Source: Ruminococcaceae bacterium R-25 (lineage in GTDB: Bacteria > Bacillota > Clostridia > Saccharofermentanales > Saccharofermentanaceae). From it: a stretch of DNA of 64,000 nt. The DNA is taken from positions 1,488,001-1,552,000 of the forward strand of contig QGFZ01000001.1 in NCBI GenBank assembly GCA_003149065.1. Reading direction: 5' to 3'. The notes below the pieces were generated by a model. The model was not told where the DNA came from and ran no database searches. It saw only the letters and a list, made by a program, of their open reading frames with translations. A program made the position numbers and the translations under genes. The first letter of the stretch is position 1. Every line of letters starts with the position of its first letter. Positions 42,770-52,695 of this stretch are shown in pieces.

Positions 42770-43513
42770 TTAGTCCTTATTGCCCGATACAAAAGGCTTA
42801 ACGCCTTCGATTACTTTTTTAGCAAATTCCTCGTTCTTTGATACGACCATGCAGTCCATGTTATCAAGATAAGGAAGACAGTATTTTCTTAAGTTTTCCA
42901 GTGTGTATTTCAGGGGTTCGCCCTCGCCTTCCGCATCTGCCACGATGAGCCAGATAAGGCGGTCAGTGCCGTTCTCCCTCATAAGTCTTACCCAGATATC
43001 GGAAACTGTAGGTTCGATTTGGAGATAACCGTTAAGGGCCTTTTTAAGTTCCGGAGGATATTTGTCAGGCTCGCCGACCTTTGCGGTGCCGTCTCCGCCG
43101 ATACCCATCTGGGCAGCGATCATCTTCAGCATGTCGTGACCGAACAAGACTTCCTCCGAACCGGGATTAATGACAAAACCGGACAGCCCCATCTTCGGTG
43201 CCATAACGACATCGATAAGATCCGCAAAGCCTGCAACTACGCCATTTTGCGGTTCTTTCTTATTTTCGAATGCGACTTCAAAACTGTCAGAGTCGCAATA
43301 TACGACCATATACTTAAGACCCTTGGAATCGCTTACCGCATGGAAGCTGTAATTGCCCTCCGTGCCGTCAACGGGGACCAGGAATTTAGCGACCGCAGCT
43401 TCTTTAAGCACTGCGATCATGTTCTCTTCGGAACTGTCCTGTCTGATGGAGCCTAAGAGCTCAACCAGTTTCTCGTTCTCGATCCTCTCTATCTTTCCTG
43501 AATTCTCACTCAT
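42770..43513 (-). CDS. SseB-family protein
   Basis: 247 residues. N-terminal SseB-like domain: EAAVAKFLVPVDGTEGNYSFHAVSDSKGLKYMVVYCD, then GFADLIDVVM and GFVINPGSEEVLFGHDML; the C-terminal half (YLQIEPTVSDIWVRLM... RLIWLIVADAEGE) fits the SseB C-terminal domain. The biochemical role of these proteins is not established in Firmicutes. Confidence 0.72.
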   Translation of the reverse strand: MSENSGKIERIENEKLVELLGSIRQDSSEENMIAVLKEAAVAKFLVPVDGTEGNYSFHAVSDSKGLKYMVVYCDSDSFEVAFENKKEPQNGVVAGFADLIDVVMAPKMGLSGFVINPGSEEVLFGHDMLKMIAAQMGIGGDGTAKVGEPDKYPPELKKALNGYLQIEPTVSDIWVRLMRENGTDRLIWLIVADAEGEGEPLKYTLENLRKYCLPYLDNMDCMVVSKNEEFAKKVIEGVKPFVSGNKD

Positions 43514-43531
43514 TTCCTATACCTCTTAAAA

Positions 43532-44461
43532 TCAAAATACCATCTTAACAGCCCAGACCCAGAACATCAGCGTCACGAGCATAAATATCATCGACAAAGA
43601 AACCGTCCGCGCGCAAAAATGCGGGGCCACATCATTATTCTCGGAATATATGACATTCATTGAGCCGCAGGGCAAAGCACACATCAGTACGATTACGCTC
43701 TTTGTCTCAGGCATCATGGGCACGAAAAAAGATACCGCAAAGACGGCGCCCATTACAATTGCAGGCAGCACCATGAGCCTTAAAGCCGATACGACATAAC
43801 CTTTCTTATCTGTCAGGAGCTTCTTGATCTTAACACCTGCCAACATCGAACCCATTACCATCATGGACATAGGGACCGTCATGTCGCCGATTAGCTTAAA
43901 TGTCTCGCTGACAAAAGAAGGCATTCTCCACGGGATAATGAAAAGAACGATCGCGAGGATGGATGCTACAGACACAGGGTTCTTAAATATCTCCAAAAGC
44001 CTGAATTTAGGCTTTCTGGAAAACAGATAGACCGCGTAAGTATAGAAGAACAGGTTGTAGCAGAGGTTATATACGGCGGCCAGAAGCAGTCCGTAATTTC
44101 CGAACAGCGCTTCCATTAAAGGGAACCCGACAAAGCCGGTATTTGCAAAGACAGTGCATGTCACCATTATCCTGCGCTCGTCTTCGAGCATCTTTGTTTT
44201 CTTTAAAGAAAGCCTCATTATAATAAGCGTCAGAGCATAATAGCCGATGCCGAAAGCAGCGCATGTGACCATGCCGTTTACAGCATCAACAGAATAGGTG
44301 TGCTGGCTCGAATTTAAGATCATGAACGGCAGGACAGCCGTAAGCAGGATATTCGATAAAGCCTTCTCGGCATTGCCGTCGATGACCTTAGTTTTGTTGA
44401 GAACAAAGCCTAATGCCAAGAATACGAATATCTTGAAAAAAACTATATAAACCTGAACCAT
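43532..44461 (-). CDS. AEC-family (auxin efflux carrier-like) transporter
   Basis: 309 residues with about ten membrane segments. Conserved parts include LGFVLNKTKVIDGNAEKALSNILL at the N-terminus, FANTGFVGFPLMEALFG and ALPCGSMNVIYSE. Family members export or exchange small organic acids. It lies 4 bases after glpK; the substrate is not evident. Confidence 0.87.
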   Translation of the reverse strand: MVQVYIVFFKIFVFLALGFVLNKTKVIDGNAEKALSNILLTAVLPFMILNSSQHTYSVDAVNGMVTCAAFGIGYYALTLIIMRLSLKKTKMLEDERRIMVTCTVFANTGFVGFPLMEALFGNYGLLLAAVYNLCYNLFFYTYAVYLFSRKPKFRLLEIFKNPVSVASILAIVLFIIPWRMPSFVSETFKLIGDMTVPMSMMVMGSMLAGVKIKKLLTDKKGYVVSALRLMVLPAIVMGAVFAVSFFVPMMPETKSVIVLMCALPCGSMNVIYSENNDVAPHFCARTVSLSMIFMLVTLMFWVWAVKMVF

Positions 44462-44465
44462 TAGA

Positions 44466-46004
44466 TCAGTCGTTGCCGGAAAGAAGCGTTGCTCTTACGG
44501 CAGAACGGTAACCCTCCATCTTCTCGGATACTTCAAAAGCAGACATCTTGGGATCGTAGGATGCTCCTGCCTGATAGAATTTGCCCGTAGATTCAATGGA
44601 ATCAAATATACCAGCTTCGATTCCGGCTGCAAGTCCTGCGCCCATTGCGGTCATCTCATCGCTTAAGGCTCTCGTGATCTTAACGCCCAGGAGATCTGAC
44701 TGGAGCTGCATGAGGAACGAGCTTGCGCATACACCGCCGTCAACCTTCATCGTACCTGCCTTAATGCCTGTATCGTCAGTCATGAGGTTAACGAGTTCCG
44801 TAACCTGATATGCGATCGATTCAACGCCCGCCCTTACGATCTGGGCTCTTCCGGTACCTCTGGTAAGACCCGTCAGGATGCCTCTTGCATCAGGCTTCCA
44901 GTAAGGTGCTCCCAGTCCCGTAAATGCGGGAACGAGATATACTCCTCCGCAGTCTTCTATGGAATTGCAGATGTCATCACATTCTTTGGGTTCATTGATA
45001 AATCCCAGCTCGTCTTTAAGCCAGCTGATGACAGAACCTGCCTGGAAGATACTTCCTTCGAGAGCATAACTCGTAACGCCCTTAATAGACCACGCACATG
45101 AAGTAAGAAGTCCGTTCTTTGAGAATACTGGCTCAGTTCCCAGATTCATCAAAGTAAAGCTTCCCGTACCGTATGTGGTCTTTGAATCGCCTTTGTTTAT
45201 TGCGTTCTGACCCAAAAGAGCCGCAGGCTGGTCGCCTAAGACACCTGTGATATGAACGCCGTTTATAGACAACAGGTCATCAATCTCATCGTTACCAAAA
45301 CCATTGGCACTAAGATAATCTGCCTTAAGGTCGATCTCGCCGTAATCAGCGCATGATTCCAAAGGCTTTGCAAGAGCTTTGGCAGGGATACCGAAGAGGT
45401 CTAAAAAATCCGGATCATATGCCTTTTCGGAGATGTCGAAAAGCATGGTCCTCGAGCAGTTTGAATAGTCGGAAGCATAAGTTCTTCCGGCAGTAAGTCT
45501 GTATACAAGGAAACCGTCAATAGTGGATAAGAGCGCCTCACCTGTAGCGCAGCGCTGCCTTAAGCTCCTGATGTTTTCAAGGAGCCAGAGCATCTTTGTT
45601 GCAGAAAAATACGGGTCGATCTTAAGGCCAGTGATCTCCGTGACTCTCCTGCTCTGTTCCCTTATCTCAGGACGCCTGCAGATATCGGAAGTCCTTCTGC
45701 ACTGCCATACGATGGCCTGGTCCAAAGGCTTTCCGGAATGCGAAAAAGCTACCGTAGTCTCACGCTGGTTGGTAATGCCCATGCATGCGATATTGCCCTT
45801 TGCCTCCGGATGATCCTTTAAGATCATGGCGATTGCTTTAAGGACTGAAACGTATATCTCCTCTGCATCGTGGCTTACCCATCCGGGCTGGGGATAGTAC
45901 TGCTTGAAGGGCACATGCGCGCCCTGTGACAGATTACCCTTCTCATCAAGAAGAAAAGCCTTTGTGGAAGTAGTTCCCTGGTCGATGCAAAGAATGTATT
46001 TCAT
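44466..46004 (-). CDS. glpK: Glycerol kinase
   Basis: 512 residues. FGGY carbohydrate kinase phosphorylating glycerol to glycerol-3-phosphate. ATP site CIDQGTTSTKAFL at the start, AIVWQCRRT, GVLGDQPAALLGQNAINKGDSKTTYGTGSF and MKVDGGVCASSFLMQLQ are characteristic of GlpK. No glpF or glpD is adjacent; it sits between malQ and an AEC transporter. Confidence 0.95.
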   Translation of the reverse strand: MKYILCIDQGTTSTKAFLLDEKGNLSQGAHVPFKQYYPQPGWVSHDAEEIYVSVLKAIAMILKDHPEAKGNIACMGITNQRETTVAFSHSGKPLDQAIVWQCRRTSDICRRPEIREQSRRVTEITGLKIDPYFSATKMLWLLENIRSLRQRCATGEALLSTIDGFLVYRLTAGRTYASDYSNCSRTMLFDISEKAYDPDFLDLFGIPAKALAKPLESCADYGEIDLKADYLSANGFGNDEIDDLLSINGVHITGVLGDQPAALLGQNAINKGDSKTTYGTGSFTLMNLGTEPVFSKNGLLTSCAWSIKGVTSYALEGSIFQAGSVISWLKDELGFINEPKECDDICNSIEDCGGVYLVPAFTGLGAPYWKPDARGILTGLTRGTGRAQIVRAGVESIAYQVTELVNLMTDDTGIKAGTMKVDGGVCASSFLMQLQSDLLGVKITRALSDEMTAMGAGLAAGIEAGIFDSIESTGKFYQAGASYDPKMSAFEVSEKMEGYRSAVRATLLSGND

Positions 46005-46015
46005 AATAGTTCTCC

Positions 46016-47644
46016 TTATCTGAAATAGATCCTGTTAAGATTCCTGTACCAGTCGTTATCTATTGAATCAAAGTCTTCCTTTGTAAACCTTACCACCCAG
46101 TTGCCAGAAGGCGTTCCGGGGATATTCATTCTGGTGTCTCCGCCGTAGCCCAGCATATCCTGGATAGGGATGATCGCAACATCAGCATGGCTCATCCACA
46201 AAGTCTTTATGATCGCTCTGCATGAACCGCTGCGGCTGCCGCCGTCGCCCCAGTTATCACCTGTGAAACCGCAGTATTCGAGGCAGCACTTACGGACTTC
46301 CTCTTTGCTGTCCCAAAGCCAGCCTAGGAGCGTGTTGTTATCGTGTGTTCCTGTATAAGCAACACAGTTATTGTCGAAGTTATGAGGCAGGAATGAGCTG
46401 TTGTCACCCGGATAGAATGCGAATTCCATGACTCTCATTCCGGGGATTCCGACCTTGCCCATGAACTCGGCGAGGTCAGGCGTTACTTCGCCCAAGTCCT
46501 CAGCGATGAGCCTGGATCTGTCCTTGAACTTCTTGTCGTATTCTTCAAAGAAATCAAGGCCCGGACCGGGGATCCACTTGCCGTCTCTTGCAGTCTCTGC
46601 ATTAGCTTCGATCTCGCAGTAAGAAGAGAATGCTCTGAAGTGGTCGATCCTCAAGTAATCGAAGAGCTTGAAGTTATCCTCAAGTCTGCTCATCCACCAT
46701 GCATAGTGGTCAGCCTTCATCTTCTTCCAGTCGTAGATCGGGTTGCCCCAGAGCTGGCCGTCTGCACAGAAATAATCCGGCGGTACGCCTGCGACGCTCT
46801 CGAAAACAAGAGCTTCCGGCTTCGGCTTTCTGGGTTCCTTCAAAGGCTCGCCGTCCTTACCGGTGGTCTCGCCCTTCTCCATTGCTTTCTTATACTTTTC
46901 GAGAGACTTCTCGTAGTCCTTAAGGACTTTATTGACTCCTGACGGAGTTGCCATCTTGAAAAGATCCCTGCTGGCCCATACGTCAGCTGAATCTCCCGAT
47001 ACATAGAACGGGATATCACCGATTATGGAGATTCCAAGGTCGTTGATCTCCTTCTTGACCTGTGCCCACTCGTCAAAGAACAGATACTGAACAAAGCCGT
47101 GATATCTGTAATTAGGATTGTTCTTAAGCCCTGCTACAGCAGACTTCTCGTAGTTTCTTAAGTTAACGTCGGACCATTCCCACCAGGGCTTGCCGAAGTC
47201 GGCATCCTTAACTGTCTGGTAAGCAGCCACGTCCTGGACCCACTTGTTGTCCTTGATGAACTTATCGGCCTTTGCGAGCAGGTCCTTATCTGCGCGCTCA
47301 AAAGCTTTCCTTAAGAGCTCATCCCTGTTGGTCCTTAAGAAATCATAGTCGATTCTCCACTTATTCTGGTTATATTCAGCCTGCTGAACCTCTGCAGGAG
47401 TTAAAAGGCCGCGCTTTTCGAGCCTTCTGGGGTCGATAAAGAGCCAGTTGCCGGCAAAAGCCGAGAAACTCTGATAGGGTGAATTGCCCATGCCGGGGTA
47501 GGAAAACGGCAGAACCTGCCAGTACTTCATTCCCTGGGAAGCCAGTTGCTTCGCAAAGTCTATAGCCTCCTGTCCGATCACGCCCGTGCCAAAAGGACCC
47601 GGAAGTGAGCTGATATGCATTAGAACGCCACCACCACGTCTCAT
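46016..47644 (-). CDS. malQ: 4-alpha-glucanotransferase MalQ (GH77)
   Basis: 542 residues. Disproportionates maltodextrins. RRGGGVLMHISSLPGPFGTG at the N-terminus, LPFSYPGMGNSPYQSFSAFAGN, LRIDHFRAFSSYCEI with the catalytic Asp, LIAEDLGEVTPDL with the acid/base Glu, and YTGTHDNNTLLGW are the GH77 hallmarks. It contains a Lys/Glu/Pro-rich insert near residue 250. First gene of a five-gene operon, divergent from prfC. Confidence 0.95.
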   Translation of the reverse strand: MRRGGGVLMHISSLPGPFGTGVIGQEAIDFAKQLASQGMKYWQVLPFSYPGMGNSPYQSFSAFAGNWLFIDPRRLEKRGLLTPAEVQQAEYNQNKWRIDYDFLRTNRDELLRKAFERADKDLLAKADKFIKDNKWVQDVAAYQTVKDADFGKPWWEWSDVNLRNYEKSAVAGLKNNPNYRYHGFVQYLFFDEWAQVKKEINDLGISIIGDIPFYVSGDSADVWASRDLFKMATPSGVNKVLKDYEKSLEKYKKAMEKGETTGKDGEPLKEPRKPKPEALVFESVAGVPPDYFCADGQLWGNPIYDWKKMKADHYAWWMSRLEDNFKLFDYLRIDHFRAFSSYCEIEANAETARDGKWIPGPGLDFFEEYDKKFKDRSRLIAEDLGEVTPDLAEFMGKVGIPGMRVMEFAFYPGDNSSFLPHNFDNNCVAYTGTHDNNTLLGWLWDSKEEVRKCCLEYCGFTGDNWGDGGSRSGSCRAIIKTLWMSHADVAIIPIQDMLGYGGDTRMNIPGTPSGNWVVRFTKEDFDSIDNDWYRNLNRIYFR

Positions 47645-47718
47645 TATTTGTAATTCCCTTCTTTCTTATATATAATTACTTGTCTCTATTAGGCTATTAT
47701 ACATTTCTTGAGGGCAAA
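47645..47718. promoter_or_regulatory. Divergent promoter region between malQ and prfC
   Basis: 74 A/T-rich bases. TATTAT and TATACA on the plus strand, and TATAAT and TATATA on the minus strand, are candidate -10 elements, but no matching -35 box is convincing, so I do not assign exact promoters. Confidence 0.35.
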
Positions 47719-49323
47719 ATGAATTCTGTTGATGAAATTAAAAGACGCCGAACGTTTGCGATAATCTCGCACCCGGACGCAGGTAAGACCACAATAACCG
47801 AGAAACTCCTTCTTTACGGAGGCGCCATCCACCAGGCAGGATCTGTCAAAGCGCGTAAAGCTGCACGCCACGCTACTTCAGACTGGATGGAAATCGAGAA
47901 AAAGCGTGGTATCTCAGTAACCTCATCAGTAATGCAGTTCGAATACGACGGCTGCCATATCAATATCCTTGACACTCCAGGCCACCAGGACTTCTCGGAG
48001 GACACATACAGAACGCTCTGCGCTGCTGACTCCGCGGTAATGGTCCTTGACGGCGCAAAGGGTGTAGAGACCCAGACAATAAAGCTTTTCCAGGTATGTA
48101 GAAGAAGAGGCATCCCGATCTTCACATTTATCAATAAGATGGACCGTGCCGCAAAGAATCCTTTCGACCTCATGGACGAGCTCGAAAAGGTTTTGGGCAT
48201 CAGATCCGTCCCGATCAACTGGCCTATCGGCACAGACGGTGATTTCGAAGGCGTTTACGAGAGAGAATCCCGTAATGTCCTTCTCTTCGACCGCGAAAAT
48301 AACGACCACGGCGCATCCATGGTTACCCAGAGCGTCTCAGGCATCGACGATCCAAAGCTCGACGAGATGCTCATGACAGGCCACCTCGAGACACTTCGTA
48401 ACGACATTGAACTCCTTGACATGGCAGGCGACGAGCTCGACATGGACAAGGTCTTAAAGGGTGAATTAACACCTGTATTCTTTGGTTCGGCTATCACCAA
48501 CTTCGGCGTAGAGCCCTTCTTACAGCACTTCCTTAAGATGAGCCCCGGACCTGCTCCCCACAACACCACTGACGGCGTTGTCGAGCCCGAAGATTCAATG
48601 TTCTCAGGCTTCGTATTCAAGATCCAGGCCAACATGGACCCTTCCCACAGAGACCGTATGGCATTTATCCGTATCTGCTCCGGCCAGTATGAGAAGAACA
48701 TGACCGTTAACCTCATGCGCACAGGCAAGAAGATCACTCTTGCACAGCCCCAGCAGTTCATGGCCCAGGACAGAGCCATCACAGAAGAGGCTTATGCAGG
48801 CGACATCATCGGTATCTTCGATCCCGGCAACTTCAGGATCGGCGATACGATCATCTCTTCCAACAGAAAGTTCGAGTTTGATCCTATCCCGGTATTCGCA
48901 CCGGAGAACTTCGCGCGCGTTGAGCCTAAGGATTCAATGAAGCGTAAGCAGTTCTTAAAAGGTATCGAGCAGCTCTCACAGGAAGGCGCAGTACAGCTCT
49001 ACAAGCAGCCCAACATCGGTACAGAGACTTACGTCATGGGCGTTGTCGGTATCCTCCAGTTCGACGTTCTTGAGTACAGACTCAAGTCCGAATATAACGT
49101 TGACATCGTAAGAACAGCCCTGCCCTACCGTCTCGCACGCTGGGCAAAGTCTGATGTCGAAGGATTCGATCCTAAGGAGATGACACTTACTTCAACTTCA
49201 CTCCTCGTTCTGGACAGAGACGACGAGCCGGTAGTTCTTTTCGAATCCGAATGGGCAGTCGACTGGGCAATCGACCACAACGAGAAGTTCAAGCTCAGTT
49301 TCGAGAATATTAATTCCAAGTAA
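47719..49323 (+). CDS. prfC: Peptide chain release factor 3
   Basis: 534 residues from ATG 47719, which follows GAGGG; the frame opens at 47680 but those 13 residues are not part of RF3. GTPase that recycles RF1/RF2 after termination. G-domain motifs: SHPDAGKTTITEKLL, DTPGHQDF, NKMDR; the conserved C-terminal domain ends at SFENINSK. One of only three plus-strand genes here. Confidence 0.96.
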   Translation: MNSVDEIKRRRTFAIISHPDAGKTTITEKLLLYGGAIHQAGSVKARKAARHATSDWMEIEKKRGISVTSSVMQFEYDGCHINILDTPGHQDFSEDTYRTLCAADSAVMVLDGAKGVETQTIKLFQVCRRRGIPIFTFINKMDRAAKNPFDLMDELEKVLGIRSVPINWPIGTDGDFEGVYERESRNVLLFDRENNDHGASMVTQSVSGIDDPKLDEMLMTGHLETLRNDIELLDMAGDELDMDKVLKGELTPVFFGSAITNFGVEPFLQHFLKMSPGPAPHNTTDGVVEPEDSMFSGFVFKIQANMDPSHRDRMAFIRICSGQYEKNMTVNLMRTGKKITLAQPQQFMAQDRAITEEAYAGDIIGIFDPGNFRIGDTIISSNRKFEFDPIPVFAPENFARVEPKDSMKRKQFLKGIEQLSQEGAVQLYKQPNIGTETYVMGVVGILQFDVLEYRLKSEYNVDIVRTALPYRLARWAKSDVEGFDPKEMTLTSTSLLVLDRDDEPVVLFESEWAVDWAIDHNEKFKLSFENINSK

Positions 49324-49367
49324 TTCTTGCACACTTGCAGGAATCAAAACTAAATAAAACAACAAGA

Positions 49368-49406
49368 AAAAAATCCTGATTCAACATCGTTGTTAAATCA
49401 GGATTT
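49368..49406. terminator. Bidirectional terminator between prfC and the LRR protein gene
   Basis: AAATCCTGATT (49371-49381) pairs with AATCAGGATTT (49396-49406), with a smaller CAAC/GTTG pair inside. T-rich sequence follows on the plus strand and AAAAAAA precedes it, giving a T-run on the minus strand, so it can end both convergent genes. Confidence 0.8.
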
Positions 49407-49430
49407 GTATTTGCGATTCTTTATGCTTCT

Positions 49431-52133
49431 TTAAGCTTCTTTGCGTTTCTTAAGAAGTACGACTCCTGCGCCGCATGCACATGCAACTGCTACAATAGCT
49501 AAACCGATATATGTTGCAGGGCCGGTGACTTCTCCTGTCGCAGGTACATCTGTATTAGCCTTAGCCGCGATCGTTACCTTTGTAGAAACCGAACCGTCGT
49601 TGAATTTAACAGTAACCTCATGTTCACCTGCAGATAATGTGCTTGTGTAGTCCTTTTTGATCGTGATTATCGTACTGCCCTTTGTTGCAGTGTACTGGTC
49701 ATCGGCCTTCATTTCAGTACCATCGATAGCTGCGCCGAGGAAATATGTTAAGCAGTTCTCATCGTCTACATTTCTGTGAACATCGATTACGATATCGGAA
49801 TTTTGTCCGTCACCTTTTACTTCACCGACAGTATAAACAGGTTTAACCACAGGATCAAAGACAGGTGAAAATGTCGTATCGCTTTCAATTTGAGGAAGTC
49901 CCTGATCCAGACTATATGTTGTTTTTCCGTCAGACCAGCCCACAAAAGTAAATGTGTGAGTATCTGTTTCCTTCCTAACAGGATTGTTTCCATTAAAGAC
50001 AGGAACTTCATGATATTTCACTGTATCTGAACAGATCTCAACTCCGTCATCGTCGACGAACGTTACTTTATATTCAATTTCCTTCCTGGTATAAGTAGCG
50101 GTATATGTTGCGGGTCCGGTTACTGCTACCGGTGCAGTATCCCAGCCTGCAAACTCAAATGAATATCCGCCAGATGATGGCTTTGAAGGAACGATAGTGC
50201 CTGTATAGCTGGGAACATCTCCATACGGTACGTTCTTTTTCTCGAGCACAGTACCATCGTAATTCTTGAAGGTGATCTCATATTCAATTTTCTTCCTGGT
50301 ATAAGTAGCAGTATATGTTGCAGGGCCTGATACTGCTACCGGTGCAGTATCCCAGCCTGCAAACTCATATGAATATCCGCCGGCTGATGGCTTTGAAGGA
50401 ACGATAGTACCTGTATATTCGGGAATTTCTCCCTCCGGTACTTTCTTCTTCTCGAGCACAGTACCATCGTAATTTTTGAAGGTGATCTCATGATTAACCT
50501 TTCTAAATGTTACGCGGATTGTGACGGTATTCGATTCGTAATCGAAACCATCGCTTGGCTTAGGCATTGTATATTTGCCGTTCACAGCTTTTAATTCTAC
50601 CGGGTCACCGCTTCCGTCAGACCATGTCACTTTATCGGTCGCATAATCTGTACCCGGACTCATTGTTAATGTTTCAGCACTTGAATCAAATGTATCCGAC
50701 GGTCCCGTGACACTTCCGTTCCCGTCAGTGGTGTATTTAAGATCATAATAGAAATGGAATTTATCAGAAGAAATATTTAGGAACGCATTCTTACATTTCT
50801 CATAGAGACTTTTTTTGATCGTTATGTTTGCAAGGCTTGAGCATTCGCAAAAAGCATAACTACCAATAGAGGTTACGCTATTAGGTATTGTTATGTTTGT
50901 AAGGCTTGCACATTGGAAAAAAGCCATTTCTCGTATTGAAGTCAAGCTATTAGGCAGTGTTATGTTGTTAAGGCTTGTACATTGGTAAAAAGCATCAGCT
51001 CCTATTGAAGTCACACTATTAGGAAGTGTTATGTTGGTAAGGCTTGTACATTGGTAAAAAGCATCAGCTACTATTGAAGTCACACTATTAGGAAGTGTTA
51101 CGTTTGTAAGGCTTGTGCATTTTCCAAAAGCAGCAACACCAATAGAAGTCACGCTATTAGGTATTGTTATGTTTGTAAGGCTAGTACATCCGTAAAACGC
51201 ACATTGATCAATAAAGGTTATGCTATTAGATAGTGTTATGTTTGTAAGGCTTGTACTATAAGCAAAAGCGTAATTACCAATAGAGGTTACGCTATTAGGT
51301 ATTGTTATGCTTATAAGGCTTTCACATCTGCTAAAAGCACTATCACCAATAGAGGTTACACCACTTTCTATAACCACTTTCTTAATATCGGTTCTTTGGT
51401 AAAATGCCGCGTCGCTCATCGCTCCTTCGCCGGAAATAGTCAGTGTTCCCTCATCATCTAATGTCCAGAATACATTGTCTCCGCAAGTTCCGTCATAGAA
51501 ATGGAATATATCAGAAGAAATATCGGGGAATGCATCCTTACATTGATCATAAAGACTTTTCTTGATCGTTATGCTTGAAAGTTTTGTACAATTGCGAAAA
51601 GCATCTTTACCAATAGAGGTTACACTAGCGGGAATTGTTATGCTAGAAAGACTTGGACAAAAATTAAATGCCTCTTTACCAATAGAGGTTACACTATTAG
51701 ATATTGTTATGCTTTTAAGGCTTGAACAATTGACAAAAGCACTATCTCCTATTGAAGTTACACTATTAGGTATTGATACTTCGGCAAGCAATTTGCAACT
51801 TTGAAAAGCAGCTTCTTCTATTGAAGTTACGCTATTAGGTAGTGATATTTTTGTAAGGCTTGTACAATTGCGAAAAGCTTCTTTACCAATAGAGGTTACA
51901 CCACTTTCTATCACCACTTTCTTAATATCGGTTCTTTGGTAAAATGCCGCGTCGCTCATCGCTCCTGTGCCGGAAATAGTCAGCGTTCCCTCATCATCTA
52001 ATGTCCATGTTACATTGTCACCGCAACTTCCTGATTTCTCTTCAGCAGCGCTCAATTTCTTCCCCGGGAATAAAACAATACCCAACACAATAAGTAATAA
52101 CACCACTGCAATCTTTGTTTTCGATGCTTTCAT
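49431..52133 (-). CDS. BspA-type leucine-rich-repeat surface protein with sortase-like C-terminus
   Basis: About 900 residues. A signal peptide (residues 5-30 from ATG 52133) leads into two blocks of 23-residue LRR_5 repeats (SLTNITLPNSVTSIGADAF type). Each block starts with a copy of a CGDNVxWTLDDEGTLTISG module. Next are two nearly identical 70-residue repeats (EITFKNYDGTVLEKK...GPATYTATYTRK) and a third diverged one, an Ig-like region, and a C-terminus with VPATG, a hydrophobic stretch and KKRKEA, the layout of a sortase substrate. It is expected on the cell surface, probably for adhesion. The start is uncertain; an ATG at 52169 is also possible. Confidence 0.85.
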   Translation of the reverse strand: MKASKTKIAVVLLLIVLGIVLFPGKKLSAAEEKSGSCGDNVTWTLDDEGTLTISGTGAMSDAAFYQRTDIKKVVIESGVTSIGKEAFRNCTSLTKISLPNSVTSIEEAAFQSCKLLAEVSIPNSVTSIGDSAFVNCSSLKSITISNSVTSIGKEAFNFCPSLSSITIPASVTSIGKDAFRNCTKLSSITIKKSLYDQCKDAFPDISSDIFHFYDGTCGDNVFWTLDDEGTLTISGEGAMSDAAFYQRTDIKKVVIESGVTSIGDSAFSRCESLISITIPNSVTSIGNYAFAYSTSLTNITLSNSITFIDQCAFYGCTSLTNITIPNSVTSIGVAAFGKCTSLTNVTLPNSVTSIVADAFYQCTSLTNITLPNSVTSIGADAFYQCTSLNNITLPNSLTSIREMAFFQCASLTNITIPNSVTSIGSYAFCECSSLANITIKKSLYEKCKNAFLNISSDKFHFYYDLKYTTDGNGSVTGPSDTFDSSAETLTMSPGTDYATDKVTWSDGSGDPVELKAVNGKYTMPKPSDGFDYESNTVTIRVTFRKVNHEITFKNYDGTVLEKKKVPEGEIPEYTGTIVPSKPSAGGYSYEFAGWDTAPVAVSGPATYTATYTRKKIEYEITFKNYDGTVLEKKNVPYGDVPSYTGTIVPSKPSSGGYSFEFAGWDTAPVAVTGPATYTATYTRKEIEYKVTFVDDDGVEICSDTVKYHEVPVFNGNNPVRKETDTHTFTFVGWSDGKTTYSLDQGLPQIESDTTFSPVFDPVVKPVYTVGEVKGDGQNSDIVIDVHRNVDDENCLTYFLGAAIDGTEMKADDQYTATKGSTIITIKKDYTSTLSAGEHEVTVKFNDGSVSTKVTIAAKANTDVPATGEVTGPATYIGLAIVAVACACGAGVVLLKKRKEA
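50072..50491. repeat. 210-bp tandem duplication inside the LRR protein gene
   Basis: Two copies with a 210-base step (for example GGTGATCTCA at 50271 and 50481) encode the paired 70-residue repeats. Boundaries are approximate. Confidence 0.75.
50800..51990. repeat. 69-bp LRR-coding repeats in two blocks 540 bp apart
   Basis: Units of 69 bases encode the 23-residue leucine-rich repeats. A longer segment containing the CGDN module recurs with an offset of 540 bases (51361 onwards and 51901 onwards), showing that a block of repeats was duplicated. Confidence 0.75.
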
Positions 52134-52313
52134 AATAGTTCCGATACGAGTAAAAGATATAGCATTCATACTGATATTCGCCCTGCCTGCTTTGAAAATA
52201 TATTCTTCTAGTGTAACCTTGAATTTGATCAGTTAACTTGAAAATAACTCTAACATGATTGCATATTTATATCAAATATGCTGGCCGTTCCGTTACTTCA
52301 ATTTAAGTCACTC

Positions 52314-52637
52314 TCAAGCAATAAACAATTTGTGGATCCACTCTGATCCGTAAATAGCTCCTGCGGCACCGAGGCAGCCACAGACTACGCAGATAAGAAT
52401 AGACATAAGGAACATCCAGACTTTCCAGTCCTTCACCTTTTTGTAGCCAATAACCATGTAAATGATCGTGAGCACCAGATAAATGGCCGCTCCGCCGAAG
52501 AGGAACATACAGAACAAAGTATTGTCACTGTTTCCGTAAAAGTCGAAAGCAGCATTCTTCAAGGATAAATACCAGACCAAAGAAGCCAGAATAAAAGACC
52601 AGATTATCTGAATGGTGAAATAAGTACCTTTTTTCAT
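52314..52637 (-). CDS. Small integral membrane protein, unknown
   Basis: 107 residues with three hydrophobic segments (about 7-27, 40-64 and 73-95), short loops and a basic YKKVKDWK between the second and third. No family recognised. A GGAGG-like site (CGGAGGCAAT) precedes the ATG. It lies between a lipoprotein gene and the LRR gene in the AT-rich accessory block. Confidence 0.65.
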   Translation of the reverse strand: MKKGTYFTIQIIWSFILASLVWYLSLKNAAFDFYGNSDNTLFCMFLFGGAAIYLVLTIIYMVIGYKKVKDWKVWMFLMSILICVVCGCLGAAGAIYGSEWIHKLFIA

Positions 52638-52695
52638 ATTGCCTCCGTTCCCTTGGATAAACGAGCCGTACTTTCTTGAAGTTATTATAGCAAGC

